64,000 bases of DNA from Scolanthus callimorphus (lineage: Eukaryota; Cnidaria; Anthozoa; Actiniaria; Edwardsiidae), in NCBI GenBank assembly GCA_033964015.1, contig CM066919.1, positions 4,120,101 to 4,184,100 of the forward strand, read 5' to 3'. Each line of letters starts with the position of its first letter. Within the stretch, counting starts at the first letter, position 1. A program made the position numbers and the translations under genes. The notes under the pieces are model-generated. The model made no database searches. It was not told the origin of the DNA and saw only the letters and a program-made list of their open reading frames with translations. Below, one piece after another: positions 31,426-43,800 of this stretch.

Positions 31426-33029
31426 TGGTTGCAGCATGCTTTGTGATCCCAAAAAATATGCGTTAAATGTTCATGCATACAAATTATCCTCTTTATATCC
31501 AACAGATCTATAAGAAACAACTACAGTCTTACCCTTTGTCTCCTTGATCTAAGCAAATTGTTGAGCTTCTGTTCAACAGTCTTTTCTGTGTTGTCCGGCA
31601 AAGCCGCCAGAAACAGCCGACGCTTTGTCTCATAGTAACGACTTGCTGCCCCTGTACATGGAAAACAACAATAGTACAGATTTTTCAACAATCTTGCAAG
31701 TAGCAATCAAGCTTTGCATACAAAGAAGATGCATGTGTTTATTAAACAATTGTCATTTATTCAATGAAATATACCATTCAAAAGAAGATTGGACTTAGAG
31801 AAAGGGAACAAAAAAAGGCTAAACCTGGAATGGTCATGTAATAAATTACAATACCTTATACATATGCATATTAGGGAGAACAATTTAGTTGCTTAAGCGA
31901 TGCATGTGTTACCTTGATGTGTTACTGAGAATGGCAGTAATGGATTATGAATTACAGGGTTTTATTAAGAGATGGTGATGCAGTAATTGGCTAAAAAGGG
32001 TTGCTTTCAGGTTTCTGCTGATACCTGAATAAAATTATTTCGTTCAGCTCTTGCACAATTTGTTTGTTTTCATTTGTTGTCTATTATTGTCAAATAACCC
32101 AATGTAATTATATAAACCATATAATAAATTTTTGTTGATGAGGATTTTGGCCACTGAGAAAATACATCATAATTTGCACGTATGGAAAATTACGATAGCG
32201 CCACTATCTAAACAAGAGAGGTTTATACCGGTATAATAAAAACGAATAATACATGGGTACTTGCTGATATCAAAATTTGAACACTCAAAGATATCCCACA
32301 CGCCATGTATGTTTTTACAAATGAATGAGTGACTTACGTTTAACAAACTTGTTACGCTGGTTGTTTCCAGGGACTGCAGTCTCTTGTTCAATGTTCTGGT
32401 CATCTTGAAGCTCCTTGATTATATCAATCAACTGGTTCTGCTTATTTCCCATCACTTCTCATGCCTTATTTTGCTCCCTTAACTGAGTGCTGACAACATT
32501 GAAAGCATCAAAAATTCTATTCACTTCTGCTGTCGATAGTGTTGTCACATCCCTCCTTGGAGCCAATGGTGTGTCACTGATTTGTGGTGGTGATGGTGTT
32601 CTTGTTTGGCCACGGCATGAGGGAGTGCTCATTTCTTCCCGTGAAGCTGTCACTTGGCTTTGCCTAGCTAATTGAGTGACATCATCTAGTGGAGATGGAG
32701 TTCTTGCTTATCGATGATGAGAGCGAGCGTGGTTACTGGCTGACAGTGATGATGGTGTTCTTGGCCGTTGACTGGATTGGTTGTTGCTAAGATTGTCCCT
32801 GTAGAAGGAGTTTGCCCTAAAAGTAGACATCTGGGCAAATAAAATAGACAAGAGTAAAATTTTAATAAGGTTATCTTTAGTAGAAAAAAAACATGGCTCT
32901 GATTTATCAATTATGTTTCATTCCTGTTCTTCCATTCAAATTGCCTGGGCAAATTCCATCATTGCTGTATGGCTTTTTATGAAGAGAAAACTGTTGCAAA
33001 ATACATATACAAAACCGTTTTTGACCAGC

Positions 33030-33236
33030 AGTGGCTTTCTTTCCTGAGTGGCTTTACCAGGAAACATCACACATGTGCGTGAAACACAGGAGAAATGACG
33101 AGTCACTTCAACTCACGATGGACACAAGGTTCGAGACAGAAGAGAAAAATCCCAACTGCCCCGACTGGGATTCGAACCTGCTGCACAGAGGTGAGAGACA
33201 AGCGCTTTACACGCTGCGTCAACCGTGCTTCATAAG
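33030..33236 (-). repeat. tRNA-derived SINE
   Basis: Read on the minus strand from 33236: an A-box-like TGACGCAGCGTGTAAAGCGC and, about 45 bases on, GGTTCGAATCCC, a perfect B box. This is the internal RNA polymerase III promoter of a tRNA head. A non-tRNA body of about 130 bp follows. No CCA or intact cloverleaf was verified, so this is a SINE and not a tRNA gene. Confidence 0.65.
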
Positions 33237-35120
33237 AAAACACGAAGGCCTGGTGCACACTTGCGACATAAGAAAAATATAATGCGAACAAAGTTTAGTG
33301 GTTTCAAAACATTGAAGTCCACAAAAATAACATAAGATTGCTTTGGTGAAGTAATCTAATGATGATCCATGGATAATATTGATTATTTCCAATATTCTCT
33401 AACGTCATTATGTCGCTAGTGTGAACCAGATGTAACAGAAAATCGTACCAAAAAATATTAAGCAACATGACTGGGAAGTGCGCACTACCTTACTAGGTGA
33501 AAAGCAACGCACACAAATCCAGAATCCCTGGCATTGGTCATGTTGGTATCCATGTGTAAGGGCAATGGCCATACAAACCAAATGGCCAACATCTCAGGCT
33601 GACTTTTTTCTGCTTTTAATTTCCAATGAAGGAAACATGATCCAAATAACCTTTCTTTTCCGTGAAAACAGGGCCATTAACAATTTTCATTTCAAATAAC
33701 ACGGATACATCGTGAGTCAGGCAGCATTTTAGTGATCACATGCATAGTAGACACTGAGTCTATCGACATTGTAATCTTTGGGACATCAGCGCTCGATTTA
33801 CGTACCTTTCTTTTTTTATTGGCTGTATCACGTTCTTGACCTTCTCTCTTCTTGCTTAGAACTTCAATACACGCGAAAAACGGCGAAAAAAACTGACAAG
33901 ACTTCTTGTAAACTTCTCTATTGAGTGAAATTGCGCTGAATATCTGAAAACTCGGAAAGGACGCCAACTCACAACAAGGCCTGGCTACTCAGTTTCCCGC
34001 CGCTGCTGTTCTGTGTTTTGATTGGACGTTACATCAGCATTTCGCTCGTGATTGGTCAAAAGTCTGCGTTGCATGACGGTTATCGATACTTTCCCAGTCC
34101 CCCACCGACAGAATATAAAGTAATGGCGTCGAGAAGGAAAACTTGTTCGGATTGTGGCAAAAACTTTAGCAAATCGGCATATTACATCCATCTGCCATGC
34201 AGAAAGGCATCTAAGAATTCATCTGATTTATCAGGTAAGCAGTAGATCTACTTTAATTGGAGTGAAGCAAATAAATGGTCGAGATATCGCAAGATCTGTC
34301 CAGGGCAAAAAGGCCGTATTAAGTTTTAACCTCCTGTATAAGTTACATCAGGGTTTTATTATGGAGTCTGGAAATAGTTTTTCAGCTATAGTGCACTAGT
34401 AAATTTATTGCCTCGTGGTTCTATCTTTAAATCTAACCCTCATAATACTGCTGAGTTTGCGGTGCAAAACATAACAGCATGTGACAAGAAAAGTAACCAT
34501 AGCAACGCAAGACACGCCTTAATATACTCTTCTTTTTTACTTGTTTTCTTCGAATCACAAATAATGAGCGTGAGAAAGAATTGAAAGAAAAAAAGAAACA
34601 TGTACACGTCAGCATGTTTCTTGAATAATTTTTTCATGTTAGATAAAATTTGCCAAAAAATGACAATAGCTCGAAAATATATGATATCTTCAAATGTCAA
34701 TGTCGTCATCAAAATAATTCTAAAGCCATATCCGTATTGCGTTTCAGATATTTGTCTGCAGGGCCAAGATTATGTTTTCTGTGATCACTGCAATCAGCGA
34801 GTTGCAAAGTGAACATTCTATGAGCACCAACAGTTAAAGTTAAATATGAGCACAACTGTGATGGTTGATAATGATAATCCTGAGGAGCCAAACTCTAATG
34901 ATGAAGATACTGAGTACTTTGATGATATAACTGTGGATCTCAAAGAGCCTAACTCAGATGATGAAGACTTAGCCTACTTGGATGCTGAAGATCAGGCCTT
35001 TTTCAGTGACACTGAGAGCAGTTCAGCAGAAAGCGCATATAATGTAAGTAATCATTTTAAATTAACATATACTGATTGCTAGGCTGCAGTTTTGAGTCCT
35101 GAACCTATAATATTAACCAT

Positions 35121-35280
35121 TAGTATAATTACTCAAGTGATTATAAGAATTTCCACACATTGATTGGTCGAGAGGTTTGTTTTCTCTTGTGATTATAACA
35201 TTGAAAGGATTGGGACTGTATGCCCAAAAAACAATATTTTTTGTTTAAGAACCTTATGAATAATTTGAGTAATTATACTA
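35121..35280. mobile_element. MITE, copy 1, in intron 2 of the CACTA-type gene
   Basis: Ends TAGTATAATTACTC and its inverse (AATTATACTA). The body (TTATAACATTGAAAGGATTG) is shared with the copy at 38272-38487. Confidence 0.7.
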
Positions 35281-35463
35281 AAACAAGTAGTCACCCAGGC
35301 AAAGAGCTTTAAAATAAAAACTTTTTGGATCCCAGTTACTCAATAAGAACCTTTACTCAATAAAGGTTCTTACTAGTTAAATGAAATTGATGCACTTGTA
35401 TACCGCAACTTATGTGATGGATATTTTCACCTGCAGTTTACAGATGTGGACATGTCTGATCCC

Positions 35464-35559
35464 TAGCCTGCGAAAGCCGACGTCACTTAGCGTTCGTCGA
35501 AAGATACTCCCGCTCGTCTCTTTCGACGAGCGGCAAGTGGTGTCAGCTTTCGCAGGCTA
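35464..35559. mobile_element. 96-bp MITE with ten-base target duplication (Mutator-like)
   Basis: TAGCCTGCGAAAGCCGACGTC at the left and its inverse (AGCTTTCGCAGGCTA) at the right, flanked by GTCTGATCCC on both sides (35454-35463 and 35560-35569). A 9-10-base duplication points to a MULE-type transposase. Confidence 0.8.
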
Positions 35560-36773
35560 GTCTGATCCCCAGATGTGGACTTTATATTAATGCAGTTTAC
35601 AATCATGGGTGGTTGTTAGAATTAGCACAAGTTTTGAAAAGCAGCCCCAGATTCCTTACGATGATGTTTTGGGTTTTCTGGCTAGATTACTGGTGATTGC
35701 ATATGGTTACCTTTTCTTGCAGAGTGGTGACCAGGATGGAGCACAAGAAGAATATGAATATTGCGAGAGCGAGGATGAAGGCTTTATTGACGATAACAAT
35801 CAAGGTGCTTCTCCAGAGTCAAAGGCCCTTGTATTGTTCCTTATGTTATGGCAAACAATATACAAAGTGTCTGATGCTGGCATTATTGTATTGCTCAAAT
35901 TTCTAAAGGTATTTCTGACTATGCTTGGAACTGTATCACAACTAAGATATCTGATCAGATTTGCTACAGAACTTCCAACAACCATGTACAAGGTCAAGGA
36001 ATGGCTTGGCTTTACAGCTGATGACTTTGTTAAGTATGTTCCCTGTCCAAAGTGCAACACTTTATATGATGTAAAAGACTGTACTGTGCGTAAGCCAAAT
36101 GGTCACGTGGTGTCGAGGAAGTGCCGCCATGTCAAGTATCCCAATCATCCTCATAGAAATAAAAGAAGAGAGTGTGGTGCTGTACTGATGAAAACAATGA
36201 GATCAAAATCTGGTTCTTTGTTTTTACATCCTAAAAGGGTGTATTGCTATAAGACACTGACTGATTCTTTACGAAGACTGATTACAAAGCCAGGTTTTCT
36301 GGACAAGTGTGAACTGTGGAGGAATTCATCTGGTGGAGTTGACATGGGTGACGTATTTGATGGGAAGGTATGGAAGGAGTTCAGTGATGATGATGGAACT
36401 CCATACTTTTCCAAACCTGGAAACCTTGGCTTGATGTTAAATGTTGACTGGTTCCAGCCATACAAACACGCCACATACAGTTGTGGGGTGATGTATTTGG
36501 TAGTTATGAATCTTCCAAGGCATGAACGTTATAAAAGGGAAAATGTTATAATTGCTGGCATAATTCCTGGTCCCAAGGAGCCAAAAGGTAATATCAACAG
36601 TTTCCTCCAGCCCCTTGTGGACGACCTTGGTGACTTATGGGGAGGAGTTATTATTGAAGACATGGCACTTCCTACAGGAATGGTCAAGATAAGGGCTGTA
36701 TTGTTGGCCCTGTGCTGTGATGTTCCTGCTTCAAGGAAATGTGGTGGATTTGCAGGACACTCTGCAAGGCGAG

Positions 36774-37238
36774 GTACCGTAAGATGTAGATAAACAAAGT
36801 GTTGGTTCACACTACGATTATGCATAATAATAATATAATAATAATACAACAATTATAAAGCGCATATACCACGTTCCATGCGCTTTACATTGGAAATTAA
36901 AATCGTTAAAATTACAATCATACTACTCCGTACTAGCAAATCAAGCAAATACGTCTTGTTGGTACCTTCAAGGGGTGAGATTGAAAGTTCCCGACAAGCA
37001 CCCCCACCCCCAAAATAGGGGAGTCGCCCCCCCCCCCCCCTCTGGGTGTTTTAGTAAGCAAAAATTTACAGTCAGCCAAACTATGAAAACTTCATACACC
37101 TGAAATATTTCTTGAATGTTTATCAGCACTTTAACATATTCCAAAAGTAGAGAAGCCAAGTTTAAACAGTGATGCCTTACAAATTTTCATGTATGTAATA
37201 TGCATAGGGTCAACAAACTTTTTGTTATTATTTTCAAG
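36774..37238 (+). other. Intron 3 of the CACTA-type gene with a repeat tail and a poly-C tract
   Basis: Contains AATAATAATATAATAATAATACAAC followed by AAAGCGCATATACCACG, which looks like the end of a retroelement on the minus strand, and a run of about 14 C near 37027. No gene. Confidence 0.4.
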
Positions 37239-38271
37239 GTTGTAGCAAGTGCCTAAAAGAATTCAAGACTGGTTCTTTTGGAACAAAGCCTGATTTCTCA
37301 GGGTATGACACCGAGAATTGGGAACCAAGAACGAATGGACTGAGTTTGCATAAATTACATGCAAACTCTGCTAGAACCGTCACTTGTCCAAGTCATCTTC
37401 GACGAGCTATTCGTGAAACTGGTGCCCGGTACTCAGTTCACTTCCAGCTTTCCTACTATGATGCCGTCCGGTTCCTAGTCATTGATCCGATGCATTGCCT
37501 GTTTCTTGGTATGTCAAAGCACATGTTAAAACTTTGGAAGACAGAAGGACTTCTATCAGAGAAAGACTTCCAAATTCTTCAGAAAAGGGTTGATGCAGTA
37601 AATCCTCCTCCAGAAATTGGAAGGATACCTTCAAAGGTGTCCACTGGATTCAGTGGATTCACAGCTGATCAGTGGAAGAACTGGGTGTGTTTTTACTCTA
37701 TTTTGCCCTTAAAGGAATTCTCACATCACGCCATTACGAGCTGTGGGTTCACTTTGTGAGTGCTTGTCGCCATCTGTGTCGCCGGAGAATTTCAATGGAA
37801 CAGTGCCAACAGGCAGAGGGAGAACTGGTCAAGTATTGCCAGGGCTTTGAAAGAATGTACGGCCGTGAGCACTGCACACCTAACATGCATTTGAGCTGCC
37901 ACCTAGGGGACTGTGTTAGGGATTATGGGCCAGTGTATGGCTTTTGGTGCTTCTCATTTGAGAGATTTAATGGAATGATGGGCTCATACCACAAGAACAA
38001 TCACAACATAAGTAAGTACAATTTGGCTGCATGTAATATTTTCTTGTATTTTAGTGAAGGGTGGTGAGAAATGAGTGCTTAAGTGCTCCCGGATTATAAG
38101 CAATAACATTAAGATGTGGTCAGTCTCCTGCAAGTTACTATGTTTTGTGGAGATATTAATGACAATTATTCAGTTTTCACTGATGCCCGCTACGACTCTG
38201 CTGTATCATACAGTAGCACAGATTAACTATAGCTGTTGTGTCATTTGTGCTACTTAACAGTTATACAGTTT

Positions 38272-38487
38272 TAGTATAATTACTCAAGTGGCCATAAGAA
38301 TTTCTACACGCTGATTTGTCGAGACGGTTGTTTTCTCCTGCAGAGTCTATAGACATGGTCATATACCGGTGATTATAACATTGAAAGGATTGGGAGTGCA
38401 TGCTTGAGTTTTGTATGATCTTTAAAAATCCACCAAAACAATATTTTTTGTCTAAAAACCTTATGAATCACTTGAGAAATTATCCTA
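38272..38487. mobile_element. MITE, copy 2, in intron 4 of the CACTA-type gene
   Basis: Same family as 35121-35280: starts TAGTATAATTACTCAAGTG and ends CTTGAGAAATTATCCTA, with the shared TTATAACATTGAAAGGATTG body, about 55 bp longer and more diverged. Confidence 0.7.
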
Positions 38488-39562
38488 AAACAATTAGTCG
38501 CCTCAGGCTCCATGATTATCAGCGAATAGACACCTCGACTTCATCGTGGTGACTATTCGCAGATAATAACATCGCCTTCAAGGACTAATTGATAAATATT
38601 ACATAGGATAGTATACCACACAGGGCTTGAAATTGCACCTCTATGGATCACTTTCCCGCCCATTCTCATTCTAAATGTTTTTTTTTCTTTGTCAGCCCTG
38701 TTACACCAATTATGTTATTTTAGGAGGGATAAATGATAAACCTTATTACAAAACATCTGAATTAGTAAGACATCTGAATTAGTAAGACGTGTACATTACA
38801 CAGCCAAGAATGATGTTACAAGTGATGTAAACGCTTGTATATGCAAAATGTATGAAGAATACTTCCATTTGAAGATTGATTTAAGTCTGATTACTTTTTG
38901 CAGCTGTGCAACTGATGAGGAAGTTCTTGAGGGATGGTCAACTACAGATCATTCAATTCCCTGAGCACTGCGACAATCTATTTGATGTCCTTCCCAACCG
39001 TGAGGAGGGATCGCTTGCTGACACGCTACACGAGGATTCAGGTGACACCAGTGAGATATTACCCCGATACCACCAATCAAGAGAATCGCTCTGGATGGCG
39101 AGGAGTCTGCTGCTATGGTCGACTTGTACAACACGCTGTACCCGACCAAGAGATCATTTGCCTCAGATTGTGTGACAGCTTCTCTAGAATACGCCTGAAT
39201 TCAGTTATGTGCAGGTCCACACGCACAGGTGGGGTTATTATCCGATGTCACGATGGAGACCTCAGACCAGCAAGGATTCGGAGGTTTTTGAGGCACGATT
39301 TTACCACGAGAAACACCAATGGAAAGAGAACCAAAACGACTAACCATGCCGTGGAGGTGGAATGGCTGGCCAGCCATCCAGAGAGACATTCACGCTATCC
39401 TGCCCCACTTGAGGTGTGGTCCAAAGACACTTCGCACCGTGCGTACGTCCTTGTTTCTCAAATTGAGGGACAGTGTATTTTACTAGAGTATAAAGTGAAG
39501 TTTAACCACGGTAATGAGACTGTCGCTGTTATCATTCCATTAGTTGGAAGGTTTATTCTGTA

Positions 39563-40054
39563 AGATATCATTTGAGAACGGCCATGTTCGTTAGGAGTAT
39601 TTTGTTCTGGGGAACGGGGGTGATGGGCGTTACAGGGCAAGGAATTGCAAACAAAAGCAGATATCAAGACAATGCTATTCAGATAAGCCAGTGTTGAAAC
39701 TGTTTTCGGTCGCTATGAATGGACACAGATTTATAGACTAGGCAATCTCTCAAGTCATGTCTGGAATCGTGGCCAGCAAAGAGATTCTAGAGCGAAGCAA
39801 AATAAAAAATATTTAAATAAGAAGAACTAATATTCAGAAAGAATTCAGAAAGAATTCGTGAGCGCGTCATGCAATTTCAAGTCCTGTTTTTTAAAGTGTA
39901 TTTCAGTGATTATCGATTCTGTATTTATTATCGATATTCTGTATTTATTATCGATTCCGGTTAGTGCAATATTTTTTAACTTTGATGTATATATATTTAT
40001 TATTTATGAAGTACACAAATAGTAGACAATGATTTATTATTTATGTATATATAT
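39563..40054. other. Spacer without a recognised gene
   Basis: AT-rich, with short direct repeats (ATTCAGAAAGAATTC, TATTTATTATCGATT near 39825-39955). Nothing coding. Confidence 0.35.
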
Positions 40055-40379
40055 AGCCTTTTCAAGAAACGTTGTCGGTGCCCAAGAGAAAAGAGAAAAG
40101 ACCAAAGAGTAGACCGAAAGTGATCATGGGATTGTTTAGAGCAATGTGGGCACGAACAGTGAATATATATATTTTTAGATGTCACAGACGTAATAGAACA
40201 GATTTTAGAACATTTCTTTCTCTGATTTTAACTCTTGATAAGCAGATTTTGATTTTCCCCGCTACCAAGAAATGTTTTAGAAAAAAAAAGCTTGTTTCCA
40301 AATGCGCGCTCTAATTATTTCTCCCAAATTCATGTTGGCGCGTGCTTACTCGAGAGTGTGTGTTTATTAGCACTTCAAG

Positions 40380-40870
40380 ATGGCAAGCAATATAATGCTC
40401 AAGATTATGACGCTCCAACACAAAAACAAGTTTAACAATTTCCCGCTAAGAAATGTGCCGCCTTACGATGAGATTGAAGATATTAAGGAGCTTTTTTCTC
40501 GAAAAATGCCCCGAAGAGCTAAGTCCTGCCACACAAACATGGCAATTTAAGTTCGGGTATTTTGGGGTAAATGGTACCAAATGCCAGATTTATTCGAGGA
40601 AAGACCTCCTTGAGGCGTTCAAGACAGAGAAGAAGAATTAGATCAACATCTGGGTCGACCCACATTCTGCCGTCGATCGAAAAAGGAAACGGCAGGAGTC
40701 TAAAAGCTCTGAACCCGCAAGCACCCATTTTACGACGCAGAAATTATCCCTCAGGAGGATTATCTTCTACAGCGAGAAGAACTACTCAAGCAATTGAGAA
40801 AATGTGTAACCTAGTGGTCCTAGATAATAACTGTATTCACACTAGAGATGGAAAACTCGTCTGAGACGAG
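40380..40870 (+). pseudogene. Unknown ORF near the left end of the Tc1-type transposon
   Basis: From ATG 40380 one frame gives LQHKNKFNNFPLRNVPPYDE; near 40500 the sensible reading moves to another frame with WQFKFGYFGVNGTKCQIYSR and DLLEAFK, then breaks again. The N-terminal pattern (beta-rich start, acidic helix, FGYFG) faintly recalls a PB1/ubiquitin-like fold, but I cannot assign a family. It is on the strand opposite to the transposase and could be a second protein of the element. The left end of a TIR insertion cuts it at 40831. Confidence 0.35.
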
Positions 40871-43800
40871 TTTCTTGTCTTGAATATGGTTCCCTGTTCT
40901 TCTGTGATCACGCGAAAACATTTTTTTTGAAGAAGAAAGTTTAGACAGATAACAAGCAAGTGTTTTTTTTAAATTGAGGCGACACAAATGCCCATGTGCC
41001 TACTATGCAAACTCGACCTCAACATTTCACATGGTACTGGACGTAGGGGATTTAGTCTTTAAACTGAACCCCGGTCCTGACAATAATGCCATAAGCACTA
41101 TTGTATCACGGTCGAGGACGCGTCCTACAGGCCAGCCAAAAGCAAATCCATCGAATCTTATCTCTGTTGATCGACTGCCTTCGAATAACAACGCAGGTGC
41201 ATCTCTGACACTGTGTTTACTAAACCCTCGCTCTGTTCGAAATAAGTCGGCTGTCATCTTTGATTACGTCTGTGAGAGCAAAGTTGACTTAGTGGCGATC
41301 ACAGAGACTTGGCTCAGCCCTAATGATGATGTTATTAGATCTCAGCTTTGCCCTGATGGGTATCACCTGTTAGATCACGGACGTGTTGGTCGCCTAGGAG
41401 GTGGTACAGCGTTGATGTTCAGGGATTCTTTAACAGTGAACAAAGTTAGTGCAGGGGCTAAGGTGTCATTTGAGTTTTCCGAATGGACTGTTAAATCGGC
41501 CCAATCACATGACCTTCGAGTTTTGATAATATATCGCCCACAGTCTGACTCGGATGCCCATCGAATTCCCACTAGCACCTTCTGTTCCGAGTTCAGTGAT
41601 TATCTAGAGAACATTGTCTTATGCAAAGAACAACTAGTGGTGGTTGGGGATTTTAATTTTCACGTTGATGTCCAGGGTGACAGGGATGCCGTTAAATTTC
41701 TTGATGTTTTGGAGTGTTTTAGTCTTCAACAGCATGTTGTTGGACCCACCCACATACAGGGGCACACTTTAGACCTTGCTATCACACGCCAGACTGACCA
41801 GATTATACGGTCTATGCCCAGAGTTGACCGATATGTTTCAGACCATGCGTCGGTTTTGTGTCTCCTGCATCATCCCAAACCCCCTATAAGCTCTAGAACG
41901 GTATCTTACAGAAAGTACAAAGCTGTTGATATGGAATCTCTGGACGATGAGCTGGCCAGCTCGGATTTTTGTCAGAATCCGCCTGATGATTTGGTAGAGC
42001 TTGTTACTTCCTACCATACCACATTACAAGCTGCCATAGACAAACATGCACCACTTAAAACCAAAACCATTTTTGCACGACCGAGAGTGCCTTGGTACTC
42101 TGATGAGATCCGTAACGCGAAAAGGGAAAGAAGGATCGCTGAAAAGAAATGGAGACGTTCAAAGCTTGATTCAGACTTAGCTGATTTCAAGAAAAAGCGC
42201 AATACTTTCAATAATCTCATGAATAAAGCGAGGCGCGACTTTTACACCAACCTAATCGAGGAGAACAGCAGTGACCAAAGAAAGCTATTTCAAGAAAGCA
42301 AGCGCTTATTCAATCATGCGCAGGGTGATGGTTTGCCCCCTAATCTTGATGCTTCTATTTTTGCAAATGATTTAGGAAAGTACTTTGTTGAAAAAATTGA
42401 AATGATTCAAGCAAAGATTGATGGACAAGTATCAACATCTACTTGTCCATTGTCAAACCTGTCGAGTACTTCTTCCCTTGATGCAGGCCCTGCTCCGTCT
42501 TTCACCAACTTCGAGACCTTGACGGACGAGGATGTCAAAACACTCATTCGAAAATCGTCACTGAAGTCTTGCACACTCGATCCAATGCCTTCCCGTCTGG
42601 TCAGCCAATGTGATTCCCTCCTTCCGATAATCACTAAAATAATTAACTGCTCCTTACAAACTGCCCATTTTCCGGACGATTGGAAAGAAGCTTTGGTACT
42701 ACCTCTGCTAAAAAAGCTAGGTTTGGACATTTTGTTTAAGAATTTTCGACCTGTCAGTAACTTAATGTTTATATCTAAACTGACAGAAAAAGCAGTATTT
42801 AATCAAACTTACAACCATATGGTCATTAACAACTTGTACCCAATAGCACAATCGTCCTATCGACAAAACCATAGTACGGAAACTGCCTTATTAAAGGTTA
42901 AAAACGACATCCTCCTCAATATGAACAAGCAGCATGTGACCCTTCTCGTACTACTTGATCTGAGTGCTGCCTTCGACACAGTCGACCATACAATCTTATT
43001 GGCGGCGCTCAGCAGGTTGGGTTTTGAAGGCACCGCACTTCAATGGTTCCAGTCCTACCTCTCAGGGCGTGCGCAACGGGTGTCGGTAAGGGGATGTGAG
43101 TCGAAGAGATTCGAGTTGAGCTGCGGTGTCCCCCAAGGTTCCTGCCTAGGGCCGCTCCTTTTCACTATCTATGCGAGCTCTCTTCTTGACACGGCTAAGG
43201 CGTATCTACCATCAGTCCACTGTTACGCGGACGATACGCAATTATATTTATCGTTCAGTCCGGCAGAAGAGACCGGTCAGGCGGATGCTCTTGATGCCAT
43301 GGAAAATTCTATTGAGGCAATTAAGTGCTGGATGCAGCATAACAGGCTTCTCTTAAATGAGAGCAAAACTGAGTTCCTTCTTATTGGAACGCGGCAGCAG
43401 CTTGATAAAGTCAATCTCACTCATGTGAACGTAGGTGCCGCTAAAATCACTCCCAACTCCCCTGTTAAAAACCTTGGAGTCTGGTTTGATTCTCATTTAT
43501 CTATGGACCACCATATTAATAAGGTCTGCTCAGCAGCATTTTTTCATCTCTACAATATTAGAAAGATCAGACAGTATTTAACTAAGAGCTGCACTGAGAC
43601 CCTCATTCATGCGTTTATTTCAAGCCGAATTGACTACTGTAACAGTGTTCTTTTTGGGTCAGCAGAATATCAGCTGAAGAAACTGCAACGCATTCAGAAT
43701 GCCGCTGCTCGTCTAGTGTTCAAAGAGGCGAAGTTTTGTCACATTACGCCATTATTGAAGTCCCTACATTGGCTACCTGTTAAGCAGCGCATTGTTTTCA

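Larger units (their letters stand above)
30301..32830 (-). pseudogene. Unrecognised three-exon gene, broken
   Basis: Exons on the minus strand with matching GT/AG borders and phases: 32830-32338, 31651-31533 and 30680 to about 30301. Exon 1 begins with ATG right after an acceptor and is Ser/Thr/Pro/Arg-rich (RTPSPLDDVTQL), with in-frame stops TAA at 32710-32708 and TGA at 32461-32459. Exon 2 is basic and helical (ASRYYETKRRLFLAALPDNT). Exon 3 has LYASRLKVAVGQEKVALEQL, then RWIVR, and after apparent frameshifts PSWRSERACKLMERVQ and an acidic tail. I do not recognise the family. It is divergent from the CACTA-type gene starting 1.3 kb away, which suggests a partner protein of the same transposon, but no shared TIRs were found. 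Confidence 0.5.
34123..39562 (+). pseudogene. CACTA (EnSpm) type transposase gene, five exons, broken
   Basis: Exons joining in phase: 34123-34234, 34748-35043, 35723-36773, 37239-38011 and 38904-39562. Exon 1 has a zinc-finger-like CSDCGKNFSKSAYYIHLPC; exon 2 has CDHCNQRVAK then an acidic region. Exon 3 has CPKCNTLYDVKDC, then GLMLNVDWFQPYKH, VMNLPRHERYKRENVI and AGIIPGPKEP, all typical of the tnp2/Transposase_21 family. Exon 4 has VIDPMHCLFLGMSKHML. The protein would bind and cut CACTA ends. Breaks: a TGA in exon 2 (34810-34812) at a probable Arg codon, a one-base loss near 37703, and a frame change in exon 5 near 39000. Three MITEs lie in its introns. No CACTA-type TIRs found. Confidence 0.8.

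Noticed and set aside
33100..33236. A functional tRNA gene
   Set aside because: The A and B boxes are present, but I could not form an acceptor stem and the body continues as a repeat. Called a SINE.
39563..40054. CACTA terminal repeats around 30301-39562
   Set aside because: No CACTA/TAGTG pair with matching subterminal repeats could be found at either side.
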